Source: Callorhinus ursinus (Eukaryota; Chordata; Mammalia; Carnivora; Otariidae). Taken from it: a stretch of DNA of 64,000 nucleotides. Under the pieces are notes generated by a model. The model was not told the DNA's origin. It searched no databases and saw nothing but the letters and a program-made list of their open reading frames with translations. A program made the position numbers and the translations under genes. Of this stretch, positions 47,637 through 59,899 are shown in pieces (positions within the stretch are counted from its first letter, which is position 1; each line of letters starts with the position of its first letter). The stretch spans positions 3,567,140-3,631,139 of the forward strand of contig NW_020312904.1 in the NCBI RefSeq assembly GCF_003265705.1, in the 5' to 3' direction.

Positions 47637-49712
47637 GCGCCGCGCCCGCCCCGCCCGCCCGCACGCGCACGCGCACACCGGGCGCCCCTCGCCGCCCCCA
47701 GGGGCTCCTCCCGACCCCGCTGGGCGCTTCCTGTGGCCGAGCCGTGCCCCAGACCCGGCCGCGAGGGCGAGGCCGACGGCCCTGGTGTCCCTCTGGGGCC
47801 CAGGGAGTTCCTCTGCTTTTCTCTGGGGAAGCGAACCCTCCTGGAAAGCAGAGTGACGAGACTCCGAGCGTCCCCCTCCCCCACCTGGCGGCACGGACCG
47901 ACGGGCGGATGGACGGACGGACGTGGAAATGCCATGCCGGCCGGCCGACGCCACGCGGGACCCCATCAGCCGCCGGGGCCTCTGGGTGGTCTGGGCAGAT
48001 GTTGACAAAGTTTATTTATGTGTTCTTAGTATCAGAAGAGAATTCTTAGCACCAAGGCATAGCCAGTCCTAACTCTGTACTCCGTGTTAGCGCATCCCCG
48101 GTGGCCCTCTGCTTCCTCTCCCCGCCTCTCTGGCCCGGGGGAGCATCCCCGTGCACAGCACCCTCTGGCCCTGCCCCGAGAGGGCCTCTGAGGAGAGCCA
48201 TGGACAGGGACCTTTCTTCTTGAACGTCATATCACACAAAGCAAAATGTCACCCACGTCAGGCTCCAGGAGTGCTGTGTCCCCTCCCCGATGCTGTCACC
48301 CGCCCGGCGCCCCCGCCAGCCTGGCAGCCTCAGTTTACAGAGCCCCCTCCCCGCCCTTCCTCACCCTCCCCCCTGCCCCTCGCTGGGAGCCAGCCGGAAC
48401 CCTCGGACAGCCCTGCGCTGGCAGTGGGATGGCGGGGTGGGGACGGTTCAGGGCTGTCTTCCTTCTTTGACAGATGCAGGCGCTGAGGCCCAGAAGGGCT
48501 CGAGAATGAGCCAGAGACCCTAAAGTTATGACTCTGGGCTGCGTGCCCTGGGGACCCCCATGGTGGCATGAGACTGCCCCCGTGATTTGAGAGATCTGGC
48601 TGTGCCCCTCCTCCCCTGCTGTCAGCTGCACGGGGACCTGCACCCCCAAAGGTACCTGCCGGGGTTCCTCTAGCGGCCTCGTGTCCAGTCCTCCTCCTTG
48701 GGCCCTGACTCCGATGCTGGGAAAGCTCGGATCCAGGGTGTCACTTGGCCAGGGCCCCGCCTGCTGTCCCGGCAGGTGTCTGCCCTCCAGACCCTCCCAG
48801 GGTGCACACCCTCCCCTGAAGTTCAGCTCACCCTGAAACTTGAGAAGGGGCCCCCGCTCAGGTCTCAACCATGCATGCTGTGGGGAGAGGCCAGAGCCTT
48901 GGGACTTGGGGCTGAGGTGTCCTCTGTGAGCACTCCACTGTCCCTCGGGGAGTCTGAGGCATCGAGGGGGTGACTTGCCGGAAAGGAGGCAAGGTGGCTT
49001 CTGGTGTGCTGCCCTCCACTGCCCGTGTGCCCACCCCCTGCCCCAGATTTACGGTATTTTCTTGCAGAAACCTGTGGAAATGTGTCCTCAGGCAGCTGAC
49101 AAGCCAAGTGGGCTAGACATTAGCCTGGGGTGAGTGACCCTGTCCGGGCCCTGGCCCTGCCATCTACCCCATGTGCCCCCGACGATGCCAGGACACTCCC
49201 ATCAGCTGCTGTTCCGGGTACTTCCAGGCCACGGTGAATGACCCGCCCCCGGCCCCCCCACCTCCCCGGGTCCCAGGACACTCTGAGTCCACGGGCCCGG
49301 CGCCCTCTGCCAAGGAACCTGGTTAACTTATATTGTTTATAGCGTTGAAATGTCTATCATGTCTTTTAAATTATTGTGACCTACACTGGGTACTGGAGGG
49401 AGGGGACAGCCTCGTGCGTTCCCCCGAGCCAGGCTCCTCCTTCTGCTTGAAACGGACTCTTGGGACCCCTGATGCCATTGACAAGCGCACTGTCCAGGCG
49501 CCTCTGCCGAGACCCTCCTCCATAGTCTGTCAGCGGCAGCCCTTCCCTTGGGGGAGAGGGGGTCAATGTGGCCCAGGTGGGGCGGCGGCGGTCAGGGCCC
49601 CGTGTGTCCCTGTGGCGCTCCCACTTGAGGAGAGCTGGTGGGTTTCGGATGGGCTGTGTCCTGCCTTCCCTGGAGGGGAGCGCCCGGCTCCAATAAAGCT
49701 GGAATCAGAAGT
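47637..49712 (+). other. WNT7B: WNT7B 3' UTR
   Basis: About 2.1 kb from the stop to the inferred cleavage site. CpG is dense in the first 350 bases. Two AT-rich blocks stand out: 48000-48060 (AAAGTTTATTTATGTGTTCT, with ATTTA) and 49320-49380 (AACTTATATTGTTTATAGCG, TTTTAAATTATTGTGACC). They are plausible sites for stability factors or microRNAs. No reading frame of interest. Confidence 0.8.
49692..49697 (+). terminator. WNT7B: WNT7B polyadenylation signal
   Basis: AATAAA is followed after about 15 bases by a GT-rich element GTGAGTGTGTGTGG at 49711-49724. That is the standard layout of a vertebrate poly(A) site; cleavage is expected near 49705-49715. Confidence 0.85.
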
Positions 49713-52274
49713 GAGTGTGTGTGGAACCCATGCGACACCCTTGCAGCTCTTTTCCCCTGGGGGTGGGGACGTACATGCTGTCCACGGAGGACCCTGAGTC
49801 TCAAGCGCCTTGGCCCTCAGGTGCCCCACCTTTCTGACTTCCTTACCTCTCTCTGCAGGCTGGGCAGGCTCTGTGCCCATGTACCTCCGTCCTCCCACCT
49901 TGCCCAGGTCCCAAGGGAGGCCTTGAGCCATAGAAGCCTCCAGGCACATTTGGGGGCCACCCCACCCAGCAAGGGCCACTGGTGGTGGCTGGACACAGAC
50001 CCGGAGGCCTCTCTGGACAGCCTGGGCTCCGGGTATGGGGAGAAGAGGCCACGGGTCTGGTGCCAGAATCAACTCACGGGGCTGGGTGGGGACTGTTCTT
50101 AGGAGAATGGGGGGCTTGGAGGTGGGGGACCCGCAGCCAGGAGGCCCTGGTTCCATCTGTTTCCCTCTGTGTCTCCCTTCTGCTTTGGACCCCGACAGGT
50201 CTTAGGATCCCTACGGGTCCATCAGTTGTGTCTGGGGGGGGGTTGGCTCAAGTGCCCCCCTTGGGGTGCTCTTAGCCCTCTCCGGGCGTGGGAAGACAGC
50301 CCGAGGCCCCTGGGAGCTAGGCAGCCCCTGGCTGGCCACCAGGCCCTGCTGTTTCTCCCTAGAGGCCTGGGTGCCACCAGGCCTCGGCACTTGTGGTAAC
50401 CGTGTGAGCACAGGAGGATGAATGGCATTCCTGCCGAGGGCTGGAAGGCATGCGGCGGGGCCGGTTTGGCCACTGCCCGCTGTCCCGGCGGCCTGGCATC
50501 GGGCGGAACCGCTGATCCAACAAGGCCCTGTCCACACTGTGCCCGCCGGGGCACCCACGGAGCCTGGCCCCAGACCCAGATCCCAGTGGAGGGGCCACGC
50601 AGTGGGCTTCTGGAGGAGCACGTGTCCCTGGAGGGTGTGGAGACGGGGAGACAGATGCAAAAATCCCTGGACTTGAAGCCGAAGCCCATTCCCTTCTGAC
50701 ACCCGGGCACGGACAGCCACTAGGGTGGCCCTACCCGATATATGGCCTCAGTTTCCCCATCCGAGAGCAGGAGGTGGCCCAGGCCAGCACTTGGGGGTTA
50801 GTGGGGCCCGTGGGGCTGGGGCCTGGGCTGGGCAGTTTGGCAGGAGGCCCCGGTTCCCTGCGAGACGGTAAGCAAATCCGCAGCGGTGGCTGCAGCAGAA
50901 CGCCGGGGTCCGGCTACTCCCACAGGGCCAGGAATGAGGAAGGAGCTTCGAGAATGCCACGGCCCCGGTGCCCAGACTGTACTTACTTCTTGGCCATGGT
51001 TCAACCCCAGCCCCGGCCGCCCAGGGCCGCCCGGCACATCCTTCCGAGGGGCCCTGCCTGAGGCATCGAGCTCACACGGCCCAGCCTGCCTGGGGACCCA
51101 CCTGACCCCCAGCCCCGGGCTCCGCCTCTGAGGCTAAGATTTCAGGAGCATCCCCAGGCAGCCTCCAGCCCCCACAGTGGCTCGTTCCCACCCGAGTGGC
51201 GTCCCTGTCCCCTTGGCTCTGGTCGCCTTGCACTTAGCTGGCCCCGGGCATGCCAGGTGCCTTCCTGCCTCTCCGCATTTGCCAGGGGCGCTCCTTCTCC
51301 AGACTTGCCTTCCCGCTGTGCTCCAAGAGGCAGTCACCAAGCAGGTGTCGGATGTGGGCAGGCTACCAGGCTTTCATTCATTTCTTGCGCATTCACTTGT
51401 TCTGTGGCGCTGGAGGCTGGGCGCCGGGAACAGTGGGGGCTCATGCCTGGCCTTGACCTCCAGGGGCTCTGGCTCTTCACTTGGCTCCCCTGCCCTGAGC
51501 AGCCACCTATTCTCAGGTGCAGCTGCTGGCTGAGACAGCCTGAAAGACAGGAAAAGGCTTTGGGTGGGTGCTTGCACAGCTCTGGGCCTCAGTTTTCCTC
51601 TCTAGAATGGGTATAGGGGAGCAAGAAATGCCCGGCCAGGCCCGGCTCCCTCTTTCTCTGTGTGCAGGGTGCCCCTGCCCACACTTCGCTCACGAGCTGA
51701 GCTTTAGCACCAGGACCACTTCCCACCTGCCCCCCGCCCAGGGCTGCGCAGGCTGTCCACCCCGATGCTGTCTGTGGTGGGAGCTCACAGGGTCCCGTGG
51801 CCCTGGTAGGTAGAGGTTTGCTCCTTGGTGTGGCCTTCAGAGTCCATCTCCTACAGCCCATCTCCGCCCTGCCTCCATACAGAGCCCCCTGCCCTGCTGG
51901 CAAGCCAGCCCTCCCCAGAGCTCCCCATGGAGCTCCACACCACCTCCTGCCCCTGCCCAGGCTCCATCCCTGCAGTGCCCTCCCACCGGGATGGCCTTTC
52001 TACCACATTCCTTGCCCACACCCCTCCTTCCCATAATGCCTACCTTCCCAGCAAGCTTGCTGGGGCCCTGCTCCCTCCTTGACCCTCCATCCCAGTTTTT
52101 ACCCTGACAGAGAGGGGTGTCGCTGCCATGACTGTCCCTGCACCCAGCAGGCCTAGGGGCCTTAGAAGTGAGAGGCTTTATGGAACCCTGAACACTCCCA
52201 CTATGCCGGACACGGGGTCTGGTTCACAGCGACCCACCACCTTCACAATACCCCTTCCCTACACAGGTCAGGGC

Positions 52275-52390
52275 TAGCTCCATTTTACAGATGGGCAAAC
52301 CCAGGCACAGAGAACAAAAGCGTTCTGCCCAAGGTCACACATAGCCGGCAGAGGCAGAATCAGGATTTGAACTTCTGTCCTCCAGGGTCT
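52275..52390 (-). repeat. MIR element
   Basis: TAGCTCCATTTTACAGATGG, CAAACCCAGGCACAGAGAAC, CTGCCCAAGGTCACACATAG, GCAGAATCAGGATTTGAACT give a clear MIR in minus orientation, one of the best preserved in the window. Confidence 0.8.
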
Positions 52391-55300
52391 TCCTTCTACC
52401 CGACTCATATGCCTCCTCCCGTGAGGGGAAACTGAGGCCCTGGGATCTTGCCCAAGGCTGTACAGAGACGAGCGGGAAGGGAATGGCTGAGGCAAGTCCT
52501 GGGGAGGAGGTGATGGCCATGCTCTGTCTTGGCCGAGGACAGAACTGGAAAGACCAGGTTGAAGGCAGCAGGCAGGATCCGGGTTACACGTCTGGGTGAA
52601 CTTCCCACCTCCCCTGAGCGGGGAGGCAGGTGGGCTGGGGAAGAGAGGCGAGCGGAGGCCGGGGCTCCTCGTACTCAGGCAAACGGGGAAAGTGCGAGTT
52701 CCTCTGAGTGGGGCTTCCAGGGCTGCCCCTGGGAGGCACCAGGCCAGCCAGGAATGGGGCACAGCCAGGAGCCAAGAGGTCCAGCTGGATGTCAGTCTGG
52801 AGCTCGCCTGCTGCCGCGTCCTGGCCCCTTCCCTCCTCTGGGTCTGAGCTTGTGTCCACCTTCCTTCTCTGGGGTGCTGCCTGCCTGCCCATCAAGTCCT
52901 TGGCCTTGCAGGGCCCGGGGACTCAGCAGTCTGGCCTGGGCGTCCCAGGCCCTTGTGAGTCTCGGAAGGCCCGAGAGGGCTGTGGGCTTGGCAGCCACTG
53001 CAGGGCCCAACAGAGGCCTGGGCGGTGGTCGGGGGGTTGGCGAAGACACTGGGGCTTGGGGCTCCCTTACAGCCTGCCCGGGATAAGGCCGGAACTGCCT
53101 GGTTGGCTCCCCTGCCTGGCCCTTCCCCTGTGTCTTTGGACATGGCACGAATTCTGCAGCCGTCTGGGACGGGGTAGCAAAAAAAAAAAAAAACCCTCAT
53201 GGCCTTGCAAGGAAGGAACCCAGAGGCAGGCCGTGCAGGTCCAGGATCAGGGGTCCTCTTACTCCACCTGCAGGCAGATGCCAGTGGCCGACAGGGCAGC
53301 TCTGGGACACCCTCCAGACGGTGGACACAGGTGGCCTTCTTGGGGCCGCTGGTCTCCCGGGGGTGGCCAGCCCACCCACTTTGAGGCCTGAGGGTGGCCT
53401 TTAGGACGCCAGTCCTTCCAGGACCGACCCAGTAGGGGGTCTAGGCTGGCACCTCTGGGCAGGACACCTGGGGAGGCCTCTCCAGGTGTCTGCAGCTCCA
53501 GAAGCCCCCTGTCTGAGCTGCTGGGGCTGGGCCACAACCGGGGCCCTTCCGCTGGCTTGGCCTGTGTACTCCATCCACCCCAATGTGGGCTGGTGAGGAG
53601 GGGGGCCTTGCCTAAGGTCTGTCCCCTGGTTTCTGGCTCAAACCCTCACTTCTGGTTCCTGAGCCCCCGGCTTTTCCACCGAGCAGGGCAGGATACGGCG
53701 TCCAACCATTCACACGTTCTTTTGTCCATCATTGCTGAGCTCCTCAGTGCCCAGCGCTTGGCTACGCCCCGGGGGTTCCAGAGCTGAATGTGAGATGAGC
53801 TCTTCTCTTAATTAGTCCCAGGCTGGGATAGGGGACAGAAGGGTGAACAAACAGGCCCCTTCAGCGCCCCCATACCCAGGGCTGCGGCGGAGGGCAGTAG
53901 GGTCTGGGAATGCAGAGGAGCGTGGAACCCAGCTTTGGGTGGACGCTGGGGTGGAGGGCAAAGGCTCCTTACAGGAGCTGGCGTCCAGGCCGAGGCCCAG
54001 AAGAAAAGGGAAGAAAGAAAGGAGGTGGGAGGGTCGCAGAAGGAAAAGCGATGCTTCGGGCACGAGGCTGGAGGAGAGAGGCTCTAACGTGGCCTGTGGA
54101 TGGTGGAGCTTGGGGCTTGGGGGGCTGGGCAGGGGGGAGAACAGAGCTTGAAGAGCCGCCCCACACCTGATAAGGTTCCAGAAGGCTCTGGAAGGCCACG
54201 AGGGAACCTTGCACTTGACCCTCATAGTTTTCAGCATCTGGCAGGAACACTCCGGGCACCCTTCCCCGTGTGGCCAACAGAATCCCATGCCTTCTGGGCA
54301 AAGGGCCTGTATACCAGCTGGCTTCCCTGACACTCTGTCTGGAGCCCCGGTTTTCCAGTAGAAAAGTATCTCAAATAAGGGTCCTCGGGCTGTGAAGGGG
54401 GTGGGGAGTGAGGGCTGGGCACCGGGGGCCCTCCTGAGGCCGTTCCTGGCCACCTCCCCGTCCTTCTGCTGGGCTCTACAGAGGGCCAGGGCTGTTGGTT
54501 ACCAAGGGTTTTCCAGGCCTTGGGCTGCTTTATGAGGTCCCACCGGCTCAGTGAAAACACTCGAGGAGAGGCCTCCCTGGGCCTCAGTTGCTCTGTTTGG
54601 ACTGGCTGATCCTAGGGTCCTCATCAGAGCCAGGATGGGCCCAGCCTGGGTGAGCCCTGAGCAGGCCACCCCCAGGGCTGGCCTCTTTGGGCTAACAAGG
54701 CCACACCAGGATTTTGAGCTTCTCCTTGTCATCCAATCTGGGAGGGCACACCCTGCCTGCTGAGAGAGTGGGGATGGCCTTGTCGATGTGTCCTGACATG
54801 GGCGGGGTGATTAACACCCGCTTCCCCTTCTGGGTTCCCAGGGAAGAGAGATCGATTAAATCTCAGTGACAAGCACTCTGGGAGAGGCGGGGAAGTTGGT
54901 GGCAACATAGCTGAGCTGATTCTCTCTGGGAACGAAGGGAGTGCCCAATGCAGAGTGGGGTGCTCCCTTACTCAAAGGGCCCCTCTCTCATGGAGGGGCC
55001 TGCAGGCCATCAGGGTCAGCCAGCGCCTCATTGAGGAGACTTTGGGACAGCCTTGGGAGGCCCAGCAGGGGACAGGCCTCAGGCCATATTAGGAGAACTT
55101 TCTCACAGCCAAAGCTATATAAAGAGGGAGTTCCTGACACTCACTGGAGGAATCCAAGTATGGTTTGATCTCCATGTAATGGAGAGGGAGGTATGCAGTT
55201 CTCTGGTACTCTGATCCCACGATTCTCAGACTTGGAGAGTATGTGCTGTGCAGCTTGGGTCCAGGACTCTAGGTTCTGTGGTTGGGAGACATCACAGTTC

Positions 55301-56476
55301 TGGGTCGGGGAGGAGGGCGGACTGTGCCAGGCTCAGAGAAGGCTGCCCTGACATTGGAGTTCCCTCTGGAGGTGAGACGCTCTTTGCCTCACCCTTGTTC
55401 ATGCATTCCACAAATATTGTGCACCCCCATGTGTCAGGTGCTGGGGAAGCCACCAAGGGGGGGGAGCCGATGGTCTGGAGGGTGCACTAGGCAAAAAGCG
55501 TCTACCGAGGATGGGAAAACATCACGAACCATCAAGTATTTGGCATGGCAGAAGGAAAAAGTCAGGGCAGGTTACGTCAGATGAGCGGGGTCAGAGTGGG
55601 CCACGTGGATGAGCCAGCGCATGAGGGAGACCAGGAAGACGTGGAGGGACTTCCAGGCAGAGGGACAGCCAGGCCAGAGGTGTGGAGGAAGGAGAATGAG
55701 GGGCAGGCTGGGGGAGCTGCAGGGTCGCCGTGGCTGGAACAGAGTGAGGGAAGGGAGAGCAGGGAAGTGGCTGGACAGACAGCAGCTCTGGGTCATGGGC
55801 GCCTGTGAGGTCTTGAGCTTTTTCTCCCAGCCACAGGCACTGCAAGGTTTTTGGCAGGTAGGGCTATGGGTCTACCTTCATCTCTCATAGGATTCTCTGC
55901 TGGGAAAGGTCTCAGGGGCTTCTCCCTGTAGCCAGGAAGCAAGGAGACAGGGTGAGGGGGCGACTGACTTAGTCCAGGTGGGAAGTGCCGTGGGAGAAGC
56001 AGAGGATTCTGGGTGGGTGTGGCAGGCAGATCAGCAGCATTTCCCCATGCATTTCCTGTCCCAGGCCTTGGACAGGAATCCCCAGAAAGGGGAAGGCCAG
56101 AGGAGGCCAACTCCAGGCTCAGCCCAGGCTGGGCACCCCGGCTGTCCCCTGAGGGCAGTGGGGAAGGACTTACCCCAGGGCTCGTGCAGGATCAGGAGGA
56201 ACCAGGACGCAGGCCCCCCTGCTGCTCAGAGGGATGTTGGAGGAACACCTGCCCTTTTCCGCCACCCCCGTGTAGCCTGTGGATCAAAGGAGTGGCCAGG
56301 GCAGCTGTGCCTGGGAGCACGCTGGGGCTCTGGGTCCCATACGTCCTGCCTGTGGGACTTCAGCCCCACTCTGCCTCGGTTTCCCCTCCGTAAGGTAGGA
56401 CGAGAATGCCTGCCTAGGGACTGTGAGGAGGGTCCCACGGGATGGCCAGGGATGAGTCAGCAGAAGTCAGCAGCCG

Positions 56477-56502
56477 CCCCCCCCCCCCCCCCCCCCCCCC
56501 CC
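56477..56502. repeat. Poly(C) run, 26 bases
   Basis: An uninterrupted run of 26 C. Such runs are error-prone and often variable. Confidence 0.9.
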
Positions 56503-58429
56503 ACCATCCAGGCCAGCTGAGGAACAGAGGGGCGAACGTGCCCCTCAAGCTGACAGGCAAACATTAATGCTGGGGAGCCCCTTCACCTCCCACCTGCTCA
56601 GGGGCCCCTTCACTGGGCAGGCGCATCAGTGGAGGGGTGCTGTAGGGCCTGGCAGACCCCTCCCTATCCTTCCCTGACGTGAAAGCCTGACTGTCTCTCC
56701 GGGGAAGACAGGTACCTGAGAAGGCATCGGGGCTGCTAAGAAATATGCAGCGCTTTGGGAAGACACCAGCGCCCTGCCCTCGTGTAGTCACTACACTTTA
56801 CAGCTTATGGAGGTCCCCAGGACTATATTCTGGCTCAGGGCCTGGAAGCCCCAGGTCCCAGCCTCTCCCTGGTCTTCAAGCGTCCCCCTCAGCTGGTGCC
56901 CTTCCATCTCCTCCTGGGGGCCTCTTGCCCTTGGCTGGCCCCCAACTGAGGCTAGGCCTCAGGGACCCCAGGGTCCCCTCCTGTCCCCTTCGCGGGGCTT
57001 TCATGGCCAGGAAGCTGTCTGTCTTTCTGGCTGCCGTGGCCACTGATCTCTTTGGCCATCGGCTCCCACCAGAGGCACCCAGCACATCCCGCCGAACTGC
57101 GTCTGTCCCTCTGGGACTCCCTGGGACCTCTTGCCCGGGACTCCTCCCTGCAGCCTGGCCGACCCCCCGCCCCAAGGACCCCCAGGTTCATGTTCCAGCT
57201 GTACCCCTGGAATGCCGCCTTGTGCAGCTGGGGCACCTGGGCCGTCTGGTGGGCCCCCACCCTGCTCAGACCCCTTGAACTGGCCAATCACATTTCCCCA
57301 CTTCCCTTCCATCCCCCACAGGCCTTCAGGCTTTTCACCCACCCCTCCCTTCCGCCCTCCTTGGGGCCCTCCGGCCTCCCTCCTGGTGGCCCTGAGGTCA
57401 CTTCTTCGGGGATGCCCCGCTCTGCACCCGGTGCCCTGCACTACCCCCATCAGGCCATGTTATTGTTGTCCGTTTACTCTGAAAGGCGGGTGGCTGATTG
57501 TGACGGCTGTCGGGTGAGGGGTGCGTGCCCCTGGCCCTGGCGCCTGCCCACCTGGGTGTGGCTGGCCGGCGAGGACTTGCCTCCTGCGCAGCCGTAATGG
57601 GTACCTTCATCCCATAATCATCTTCTGATACCTTCATACCCCTGTCACTGGCAGTTAAGTCAAAACTTGGCACGAGCCCCGGGGCGCCCGGCCAGGCCTT
57701 GCACAACGCGGGGTGGGGCGCAGGGGGAGGAATCCCCGCAGGGACGCTGAGATGCACCTATTTTTAGCCTCCAGAGGAAAACTAGACCCCAACACACACA
57801 ACATGCAACACAAATATTTGTTTTTATTCTTAAAAGGGCTCGGGTGGCGGGTTTGGGGCCTGAAGCACACGCTTGGTTGAGCCACGCTGGCTTGGAGGAA
57901 GCCTCGCCTGTCCCCACACGCCCCACCCTGCGCTCCCTCCTGGGGACCCCACCCTGCGGCTCCAGGAGCCTCTCGGGGCCCCACCCACCCTTGCTGTCCT
58001 TTACGGAACTAGCCAGGCAACTTCCCGCCTCCCGCCTTGCTCAGCCTGGTGTCCCTCCGGCCTGGACCGCCGGCCCCTCTCTTTACGGGCCTCCGGCTTG
58101 GAAATCTGGCATTCTAGAAATTCCTGCTCTGCGGAAGCCTTCCCCTGCTTCGGATTCCCTGCAGTCCCCCGGCCCCCTCCGTTAACAACGGTGTGTGTGG
58201 GGGGGGCAGACGGCCCTACTGAGGAGCACCATTCTGACTGCTCCCTGTCAGCTCCCGAGCTGTGTCCCAGGGAAGCAGACGTGAGGAGGACATCCCCAGG
58301 GGGCTCACGGCCTCAGGGAGAGGCACGGGAATGTTTGAGCTGCACCAGGAGGATGGCAACTTGGCTTCCCTGCGTGCTGGGCGCCTTGCCCAGGGCCGCC
58401 CTGATGAATGACAGCAGCCAGGGTAGCTT

Positions 58430-58740
58430 TGAACAACAGACAATTACTTTCTGGGGGTTCTGAGACCAGAGTCCAAAGTCAAGGTGTCCGCAGGACTGCC
58501 TCCCTCTGAGACTCGAGGGGGAGGACCGCTCCAGCTCCTGGTGGCTGCCAGCATGCTTGGCTTATGGCCGTGTCATTCCAGCCTCCAAGGCCAACATCTG
58601 CCCGTCTCTCTGTGTGCCCTGCTCCTCCGTGTGCACCAGACCCCCCTCTGCTCCCTCTCAGAAGGTCCCCTGTGATGGCATTTGAGGCCCGAGGACAATC
58701 CAGGGTCATCCCCCGTCTCAAAACCCTCCCTTAATCACAT
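58430..58740 (+). repeat. Diverged MaLR-type LTR fragment
   Basis: TTGAACAACAGACAATTACT, GGGGTTCTGAGACCAGAGTC, CAAAGTCAAGGTGTCCGCAG, TGGCTTATGGCCGTGTCATT and AATCCAGGGTCATCCCCCGT follow the same order as the LTR at 43545, though more decayed. It has no coding part. Confidence 0.55.
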
Positions 58741-59695
58741 GTCCCATAGAGGGAAACACTTACAGGCTCTGGGATTAGAACCTGGATGTCCCTGAGGCTG
58801 ATAGACTCCGTGAAGTCTCCATGAAGACAGACCCTCCCGGAAGAGAAGTGGGCAAAGCAGGGAGAAGTCCACCAAGGCAGAGGGCAGACCAGAAACTGCC
58901 GCACCCAGAATTTGGGTTTGGAGAGAAACACAAGCTCTTGTTGCATCACGGGCTACCAGGCAGTTGAGGGCCTCGATGGGGCGAAACAGGCCTGGGTTGG
59001 CATCCCTCACACTCCAGAGCCATCAAGAAGCCATGCGGGTCACCACGGTCCTTGGCTCCGTGGGTCCTCCCTCGAGGTGTTGCCTCAGTAAACATTTGGT
59101 AAGCCGTGTCTCTTATCATTCTCGAGACGGCTCTGTCCCCACCCATTCCCTCCTGCCCAGGGCTGTCGGGTTCACCTCCAACTTGGTTAGGGTCTGCCCA
59201 GGACCCTTGGAATTCCTCCCGTCCCCCGGCCTGCCTGTGGGGGTGAAAGGTATCGTCTGACTGGGACGCTCTTTTCAAAGACCACTGCATGGCTGTGGCC
59301 GCCTTCCTGCTCCTCAGGGCTCAGCGTGGTGGCCACCGACTCCGAGATCCTTCCAGGCTCCACACTTAGAAGCGGCCTGTTCCCCCGACCTCTCACGGAG
59401 CTCGTCCCCCAGGCTTCTGGTTGGTTCTGCCAGCGCGCTCACCCTTGGATGGGATACGGCTGCCTTTTCGTCATCGCGGCCCGGTGACGGGGCCTGGGGC
59501 AGAGCAGGAGGATGTGGGGTGGGGCGTGCCTCCCGTGGCTGTTCTCCTGTGCCCCAGGAGCCCCGGCTTCTGTGCAGGGGCTCTGGCCCTCAGACCCACC
59601 GCCGCAGGGCACCTCTGCTGTGGCCGGTTTTGATAGGTTTCCACAGAAGCGTTAATTTGACGAAGAGGCTCCCCTGTTAAAAATGTCAGAAAATC
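58741..59695. other. Intergenic sequence, nothing recognised
   Basis: Mixed-composition sequence with no recognisable gene, RNA or intact repeat. It ends at the CanSINE insertion, where GTCAGAAAATC (59685-59695) is the left target copy. Confidence 0.45.
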
Positions 59696-59899
59696 GGGGC
59701 GCCTGGGCGGTGCAGTAGGTTAAGCATCTGACTCTTGGTTTCAACTTAGGGTATGATCTCGGGATCGTGAGATCGGGCCCTGCAACAGACTCTGTGCTTA
59801 GCACAGAATCTGCTTAAGATTCTCCCTCTCCCTCCATGCCCCTCCCTGTCCGGCTCTCTCCCTCTCTCAAATAAATAAAAATAAATTTTTAAAAAAAGT
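59696..59899 (+). mobile_element. CanSINE, older subtype
   Basis: Starts GGGGCGCCTGGGCGGTGCAG, continues TTAAGCATCTGACTCTTGGT and GATCTCGGGATCGTGAGATC, and ends with CTCTCAAATAAATAAAAATA and an A-rich tail. The likely target duplication GTCAGAAAATC / GTTGGAAAACC (59685-59695, 59900-59910) has three differences, so this copy is older than the one at 34448. Confidence 0.92.

Larger units (their letters stand above)
1..49712 (+). other. WNT7B: WNT7B gene span (5' end truncated by the window)
   Basis: Four coding exons and one alternative first exon join into an uninterrupted Wnt reading frame. The order is exon 1a (32-102) or 1b (4360-4442), exon 2 (24826-25052), exon 3 (40851-41122) and exon 4 (47157-47636). 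Introns are about 24.7 kb (from 1a), 20.4 kb (from 1b), 15.8 kb and 6.0 kb. All have GT donors and AG acceptors, and the junction phases are 2, 1 and 0. The transcript start of the 1a form lies before position 1. The 3' end is set by AATAAA at 49692. WNT7B is chosen over its paralogue WNT7A because the signal exon and the linker near residues 236-270 ([20 protein letters not shown]) match my recollection of WNT7B. I am very sure of the identity. Confidence 0.97.
49713..58429. other. Downstream flank, no gene recognised
   Basis: GC-rich intergenic sequence. Recognised content: L2-like stretches at about 51175-51345 and 51890-52080, a MIR at 52275-52390, an A-run at 53179-53193, an unnamed old repeat at about 55600-55770, and a C26 run at 56477-56502. 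A possible minus-strand poly(A) signal lies at 57823-57828. None of the many open frames shows a recognisable domain or splice structure. Confidence 0.5.

Noticed and set aside
46935..48008. A 357-codon open frame on the minus strand
   Set aside because: It lies directly opposite WNT7B exon 4 and owes its length to the high GC of that exon; the sequence is low-complexity Ala/Arg/Gly and matches nothing.
53179..53193. A-run as the tail of a processed pseudogene
   Set aside because: No target duplication and no gene-like sequence upstream of the A-run could be recognised.
57052..57597. A 181-codon open frame downstream of WNT7B as a new gene
   Set aside because: Pro/Leu/Ser-rich composition from a pyrimidine-rich strand, no domain, no start context or splice support.
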